15,244 bases of DNA from JBPBPI01 sp050954885 (GTDB taxonomy: Bacteria; Pseudomonadota; Alphaproteobacteria; Caedimonadales; Caedimonadaceae), in NCBI GenBank assembly GCA_050954885.1, contig JBPBPI010000017.1, positions 1 to 15,244 of the forward strand, given 5' to 3'. The notes below the pieces were generated by a model that saw nothing but the letters and a program-made list of their open reading frames with translations, was not told where the DNA came from and did not search any database. A program made the translations under genes and the position numbers. Position 1 is the first letter of the stretch; each line of letters begins with the position of its first letter. Below are positions 13,801-15,244 of the stretch, piece by piece.

Positions 13801-15244
13801 GCTGAAGATCCAATCGAGCGCGGACAAGCTCGACAAGACGAACCTGGACGCGCGCTTGCGTTCGATCACCGAGTCGTATGCCACCAGTTACGCGAAGGTG
13901 GATGAATACCAAAAGAAGTTCGGCAGCAATGTCGGTAATGGGCAGACAACGGATGGCATTCGTTCGCAGCTCCAGGCCGCAGAGCAGCAGGCTAAGACGC
14001 AAGAGACGCTGAAGTATTACGAGGACGCCACCAACGCCGTCGTAGCCACCCGCACGGATCTCTACAAGGAGGTCAACGAGCAAGTTGCGTCTGGCGCGAA
14101 GACAGCCGCAGACGGCTACAAGGAAACGGTTGACGGCACGAAGGGCATCAACACCCAGCTAACCAAGATGGTGGAGCAGGGTCTTGCGTTCGCCGAGGCG
14201 TTGAAGGCGGCAGGCAAGGGAACGCCTGCGCTCGACGCGTTCATAGCGAAGATGCAACTGTTGCAGCGTTCCGCGACTCCAGGCGCCGGCAGCGCGCAGG
14301 GAACGGAGTCTGCCGATGTCCTGAAGTCCGGTCTGGCGCAAGTCAACGACAGCGCGAAGCAGCGCGACGATCTCGTGGCCGCAGAGAAGAACCTTGTCTC
14401 GCTCGGCCTTCAGACGAACGATCAGGCGGAAGACAAGATCAAGTCGGCGTTCGATGCGACAACGCCGAAAATCATGACGCAGGTTGCTGCGCTGAAGGAG
14501 CTTGCCGCGCAACAGCTTGCCGGCGGCGACATCACCAAGACGGCATACGATACGCAGATCGCACAGCTCGACGAAATTGCGTCGAAGTCCACCTATGTCA
14601 GTGCGACAGCGGTTGCGCTCCAGAAGGCTGAAGAGGAAGCCTTTAGCGGCGGTTTGGCGAAAGCGGCAGGCACGATCTCCGACTCCATCGGCAAGCTGGT
14701 AGACGGCCAGGAGAACAGTGCGCAGCTCTTCCGCGACATGGGCAGCGCGGCGGTTTCCTTCTTTGCCGACTTCCTGAAGGCCATCGCGCAGGCGCTTATC
14801 CAGATGGAGGCGTTGAATGTCGCACAAGCCTTGTTCAAGACATCTTCGACAAGCGGCGGTCCGGCTGGGCTGCTTGGCGGGTTGCTCGGCGGCGGTGGCA
14901 GCTCGGCGGGCGGCATCGGCGGATTTTTCAGCAGCTTGTTCGGTGCTGGTGCGGCAAGCGGTGCTGGCGCGTCGTCGGCGGCGAGCGCGTTGGATGTCGC
15001 CGAGCTGTTCCATAGCGGCGGTGAAGTAGGCGGCGGCAATGTCATGGCTCGATCCGGCAGTCGCATTGGCACCGTGGCCGGGTTGCCGAAGTTCCACGTC
15101 GGCGGCACTGTTGGCCTACAGCCGGGCGAGCAGGCGGCGATCTTGCAGAAAGGTGAGAAGGTTCTGACGAAAGCGCAGCAAGCCGCACAAGCCGCGCAGA
15201 ACCGCGCAGCCACCGGCCCGTCGTCGCCGCAGCCGATCAAACAG
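10853..15244 (+). CDS. H: Tape measure protein, gpH-like (3' partial)
   Basis: The frame is open from ATG 10853 to the last base, 1,464 codons without a stop; I read every codon. The protein sets tail length by spanning the tube and is ejected ahead of the DNA. The N-terminal third is coiled-coil-prone (LQTEVTRLTAQLKEQQDAM and onward), with a 40-residue tandem repeat at 217-296. A hydrophobic helix LGYFAVAIGVAVVAFE (555-570) could enter the host membrane during DNA delivery. Long Ala/Gln/Lys/Asp-rich helices follow. Near the edge are the usual C-terminal signatures of tape measures: a Gly/Ser-rich hydrophobic segment, FHSGG (1386-1390), FHVGG (1414-1418) and QPGEQAAILQKGEKVLT (1423-1439). These suggest the true end is close. 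GGAG (10839-10842) is 10 bases before ATG, which overlaps the T stop. Lambda gpH is 853 aa; if length scales as usual, this tail would be clearly longer. Confidence 0.95.
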   Translation, partial: MADTTRKDVELALRASVTGLQNVQSLQTEVTRLTAQLKEQQDAMQRGALSGRELTSSLDQITRAGAGFKTIANNIQNYTNANDKLSASTQRLSDLQAKLNTLQAAGAKDKDVGRAQAQIDSQTKSVASQTAQVDRLRAALESSGIATNELAASKAGLYDLALATGKVAGETRSLADSYDYIKRSSKEAADAEKASVAQNAAAQREYQAFATAAIAAEERKQKTISQVNIALAEQQQATLDRQAKAVEAEAQQEIASNEKKQKTIRQFNQQLADALAADLDKQQKALQAFAALADATLARTRGLSTAGATAAPGVNSTSLSTQAILNPGAANRGTLAGASDQIAGISSGLSSKDNQTSERYLSNLAQIKLAQNELTKQSGLVDAFRQQEAAVTAANGAFEKARASVELLAAAVKQATVPDQALAASLVSAEAQATKFGAAAQRESTTLNELGLRLKEVGIDFKDLNAAQATITSSAQRSVETVTVLQQKLVDTGGKKGAAGLFGLRSYELQDLLYQVNDVITSLASGISIEQTAAQQTGQIVQIFTGAMQFIVKNLGYFAVAIGVAVVAFETLERAAENQTAIKRFQGILTASADGARATAEQLLASQRGIQQFGVSFADAGNLIQDFNQKGLNPAAYVTLGRAVKDLTVVYGVDLKEATSDVTDGFKGSMSAIDELDKKYDFLTEAQRTNIQAMFDQNDATGAVNAAFAIFVQKQDEGAQKARGPWKSAITDFKNALGELFDYIAHSDGAQNALTTMAQIAKAASDAAHFLSGVVSYTAASAKAALPGLQAQLAAAQAQQNAPKSIGETISNYASNFIAGKPQSFEDAGKSSADAAQKIKVLKDNIEAANEAIGAGNGLQITSTTAAKDATQAQLKLGDAYVRQVKERSDLQKQDQFDYAHSSKADIDANNAKRLAASDQKTRDAAPAGTDPAKIAEAVRITHQQTLDDIAKDEKRAAETKEKRDNAAAQKELSAQQVLSNELLKIQSSADKLDKTNLDARLRSITESYATSYAKVDEYQKKFGSNVGNGQTTDGIRSQLQAAEQQAKTQETLKYYEDATNAVVATRTDLYKEVNEQVASGAKTAADGYKETVDGTKGINTQLTKMVEQGLAFAEALKAAGKGTPALDAFIAKMQLLQRSATPGAGSAQGTESADVLKSGLAQVNDSAKQRDDLVAAEKNLVSLGLQTNDQAEDKIKSAFDATTPKIMTQVAALKELAAQQLAGGDITKTAYDTQIAQLDEIASKSTYVSATAVALQKAEEEAFSGGLAKAAGTISDSIGKLVDGQENSAQLFRDMGSAAVSFFADFLKAIAQALIQMEALNVAQALFKTSSTSGGPAGLLGGLLGGGGSSAGGIGGFFSSLFGAGAASGAGASSAASALDVAELFHSGGEVGGGNVMARSGSRIGTVAGLPKFHVGGTVGLQPGEQAAILQKGEKVLTKAQQAAQAAQNRAATGPSSPQPIKQ
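11501..11740 (+). repeat. Two tandem 120-bp (40-residue) units in the tape measure gene
   Basis: Residues 217-256 and 257-296 align without gaps with 19 identities out of 40, including KQKTI at 220-224 and 260-264. A 15-base exact match (AAGCAGAAGACGATC) recurs at 11510-11524 and 11630-11644, exactly 120 bases apart. QAFA at 207-210 and 287-290 is two periods apart, so part of an earlier unit may precede them. Confidence 0.75.

Noticed and set aside
12957..13805. 282-residue + strand open frame inside the tape measure gene
   Set aside because: Arg/Ser-rich alternative reading of the tape measure frame, which is itself continuous; no ribosome site or recognisable domain.
14159..15097. 312-residue minus-strand open frame opposite the tape measure 3' end
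   Set aside because: Arg/Leu/Ala-rich antisense shadow without motifs; the + strand here carries the tape measure C-terminal signatures.
1..15244. CRISPR array, tRNA, insertion sequence, integrase, defence or toxin-antitoxin genes
   Set aside because: None seen: no regularly spaced repeats, tRNA-like cloverleaf or transposase-like frame was noticed, and genes fill the window with gaps under 100 bases.

Overview
The window is one stretch of a tailed-phage (or prophage) late region, read entirely on the + strand. Gene content and order match the head and tail morphogenesis block of phage lambda almost gene for gene: (Nu1)-A-W-B-C/Nu3-D-E-FI-FII-Z-U-V-G/T-H. This predicts a long, non-contractile tail (siphovirus) and cos-type packaging by a GpA-type terminase. 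Base composition is GC-rich with strongly G/C-ending codons in several genes, which fits a phage of a GC-rich Gram-negative host. No host gene, integrase, tRNA or attachment site is present, so the host and the phage/prophage status cannot be read from this window.

Head half (1-8103): the 3' end of a small gene (probably terminase small subunit), the GpA-type large terminase, a gpW-like joining protein, the portal, an S49-type protease with an in-frame internal start for a scaffold, a gpD-like decoration protein and the gpE-like major capsid protein. A textbook intrinsic terminator hairpin with a cUUCGg tetraloop follows the capsid gene. Then come an unrecognised acidic-tailed protein in the FI position and a small FII-position protein.

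Tail half (8100-15244): a gpZ-like protein, a gpU-position tail terminator, the tail tube protein, a gpG-like tail assembly chaperone, a gpT-like reading frame that lacks its own usable start and is joined to G by a -1 shift, and a very long tape measure protein that runs off the right edge. The tape measure frame stays open from 10853 to the last base.

The genes work as one assembly line. The portal, scaffold, protease and capsid build the prohead; the terminase fills it with DNA; decoration and joining proteins stabilise and close it. Tube, chaperones and tape measure build the tail. Most genes overlap or nearly touch (TGATG, ATGA and 8-nt overlaps), so translational coupling is expected throughout.

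I found no defence system, CRISPR, mobile element or unfamiliar multi-gene system. The points most worth a second look are regulatory: the G/T frameshift with a canonical CCCAAAA heptamer, an 11-bp perfect hairpin inside the start of G, the terminator after the capsid gene, the nested scaffold start, and a 40-residue tandem repeat in the tape measure protein.
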